Position numbers and translations under genes: made by a program. The notes beneath the pieces were generated by a model, which was given only the letters and a program-made list of their open reading frames with translations, was not told the DNA's origin and made no database searches. Source: Colwellia echini (GTDB lineage: Bacteria; Pseudomonadota; Gammaproteobacteria; Enterobacterales; Alteromonadaceae). From it: 64,000 nt of DNA. Location of the stretch: NCBI RefSeq assembly GCF_002843355.2, contig NZ_PJAI02000005.1:66530-130529 (forward strand), in the 5' to 3' direction. Of this stretch, positions 62,996-64,000 are shown piece after piece (position 1 is the first letter of the stretch; each line of letters starts with the position of its first letter).

Positions 62996-64000
62996 TTATT
63001 GTACTTTAAATTCCCCTACATAATCATCTAATCTACCTGCCGATGATTTCAGTTCATCACATGCAGAAACAGTTGCATGGGTTTGATTTGTCATTTCTGT
63101 TGTGTCTTCTTTTATTAAATGAATACGTTGATTAATACCTTCTGCTACGCTAGTTTGTTCTTCAGCAGCCGTGGCGATTTGAGTTGACATAGCAAGAATA
63201 TTATCAAACTCTTGCTTAATATCATTAAATGCATCCACACTTTCAATTGAAACATCAACAGCTTTTAGTCCTTGAATACGCAGATTTTCAGTACCCATTG
63301 CTGTTTTACGGGCTCCGTCTTGTAAAGTTTCAATTTGTTGATGTATTTGTTTGGTTGAGTCTTGAGTACGACTTGCTAAATCTCTTACTTCATCAGCAAC
63401 CACCGCAAACCCCCTGCCTTGCTCACCTGCTCGTGCTGCTTCAATAGCTGCATTTAACGCTAATAAGTTTGTTTGTTCAGCAATGCCCTGTATTACGCTT
63501 AATACACTGCCAATCACTTCTGTTTCTTTATTTAATGCTAATACGTGTTCTTGCGTTTTAACTAATTCACTGACTAGACCTTCCATAATTTCTTTACTTG
63601 TACTTGCGTTGTTTGCACTTTTGACAGAACTTTCATGTGCTTGAGATACTGCATCTGCAGTGTTTTGCGACAATTTGGCAACCTCATGTATTGTCGATGT
63701 CATTTGGCTGATAGCAACAGAAATGGAGTCTGTTGATTCATGTTGGCTGTTAGCTAATTCTTGGTTTTCTTGCATTGCATTCGTTACCGATGACGTTAAG
63801 ACATTCATTGAGTTAACTTCATTTTTAACACCTAACAATGTTTGGTTGAAGCTATTTTGTAACGTATTAAATGCAGCGGTAACTTCTGCTAGTTCATCTT
63901 TACCTTTAATTTCTAATTTGCGGCTAATATCTTTGCTTTTAGCAACGAGTGTTAGCTCCTTAACTAATATTTTTAAAGGGGTATTAATTGACTGAATAAT
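62996..64000 (-). CDS. methyl-accepting chemotaxis protein (C-terminal part, runs off the window)
   Basis: The visible 334 codons begin inside a HAMP domain ([32 protein letters not shown]) and cover the whole signalling domain. The hairpin tip carries the invariant interaction motif ([35 protein letters not shown], residues quoted here only as [19 protein letters not shown]). Coiled coils with Gln/Glu methylation-type positions flank it. The sensor and membrane part lies beyond 64000, so the ligand is unknown. Position beside a sugar-use region makes a sugar or sugar-acid attractant possible, without direct evidence. Confidence 0.93.
   Translation of the reverse strand: MIQSINTPLKILVKELTLVAKSKDISRKLEIKGKDELAEVTAAFNTLQNSFNQTLLGVKNEVNSMNVLTSSVTNAMQENQELANSQHESTDSISVAISQMTSTIHEVAKLSQNTADAVSQAHESSVKSANNASTSKEIMEGLVSELVKTQEHVLALNKETEVIGSVLSVIQGIAEQTNLLALNAAIEAARAGEQGRGFAVVADEVRDLASRTQDSTKQIHQQIETLQDGARKTAMGTENLRIQGLKAVDVSIESVDAFNDIKQEFDNILAMSTQIATAAEEQTSVAEGINQRIHLIKEDTTEMTNQTHATVSACDELKSSAGRLDDYVGEFKVQ

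Overview
The window reads as a chromosome segment of an AT-rich marine gammaproteobacterium of the Alteromonadales, most likely Colwelliaceae or a close relative. This is inferred from the uvrY-uvrC-pgsA-tRNA(Gly-Cys-Leu) order, the FabA/Uup/RlmKL core genes, a DUF3466 protein, GlyGly-CTERM tails, an MSHA-type pilin and a large TonB receptor of the Alteromonadales polysaccharide type. No sequence search was run.

Bases 1-11,600 are housekeeping: three tRNA genes, pgsA, uvrC and uvrY on the minus strand, fabA on the plus strand with a candidate FabR operator, then a DUF3466 protein, uup, a glutaredoxin-like gene and rlmKL. Bases 11,820-12,680 hold an unusual array. Three 77-nt initiator tRNA(Met) genes alternate with three almost identical 99-nt tRNA-like elements, which carry insertions of fixed size in the D, anticodon and T arms.

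Bases 13,000-62,600 form a large red-algal galactan (probably carrageenan) utilisation region. It holds a kappa-carrageenase-like GH16 lipoprotein, a second modular GH16 enzyme, a GH42-like clan-A glycosidase, two sulfatases and a sulfatase remnant. It also holds a TonB receptor, a binding lipoprotein, three SMP-30/propeller lactonase-like proteins, galactose mutarotase and an MFS sugar porter. For the sugars released there is a complete-looking acid route: aldehyde dehydrogenase plus enolase-superfamily cycloisomerase (for 3,6-anhydrogalactose), an SDR (candidate galactose dehydrogenase), galactonate dehydratase, 2-keto-3-deoxygalactonate kinase and KDPGal aldolase. A FadR-type GntR regulator sits among these genes.

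Six copies of a 15-bp palindrome, AAACAT-N3-ATGTTT, lie upstream of the regulator itself, the SDR/MFS pair, the cycloisomerase-aldehyde dehydrogenase operon, a DUF5011 surface lipoprotein, a pilin/sulfatase divergent promoter, and a TAT-exported molybdenum hydroxylase operon (xdhC-mocA-iorA-iorB). The last site ties the molybdenum enzyme to the sugar regulon. Together with the lipoprotein lactonases and an octaheme cytochrome c, it suggests a periplasmic oxidative branch of galactan catabolism. That role is inference.

The region shows decay: a sulfatase C-terminal fragment with two frameshifts, a pilin gene broken by an indel plus a 16-bp tandem duplication, and a truncated beta-helix gene. 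An unrelated LysR/MBL/DsbA/SnoaL cluster lies inside it at 41.7-44.7 kb. The window ends in a methyl-accepting chemotaxis gene that runs off the edge. No transposase, integrase or CRISPR array was seen.
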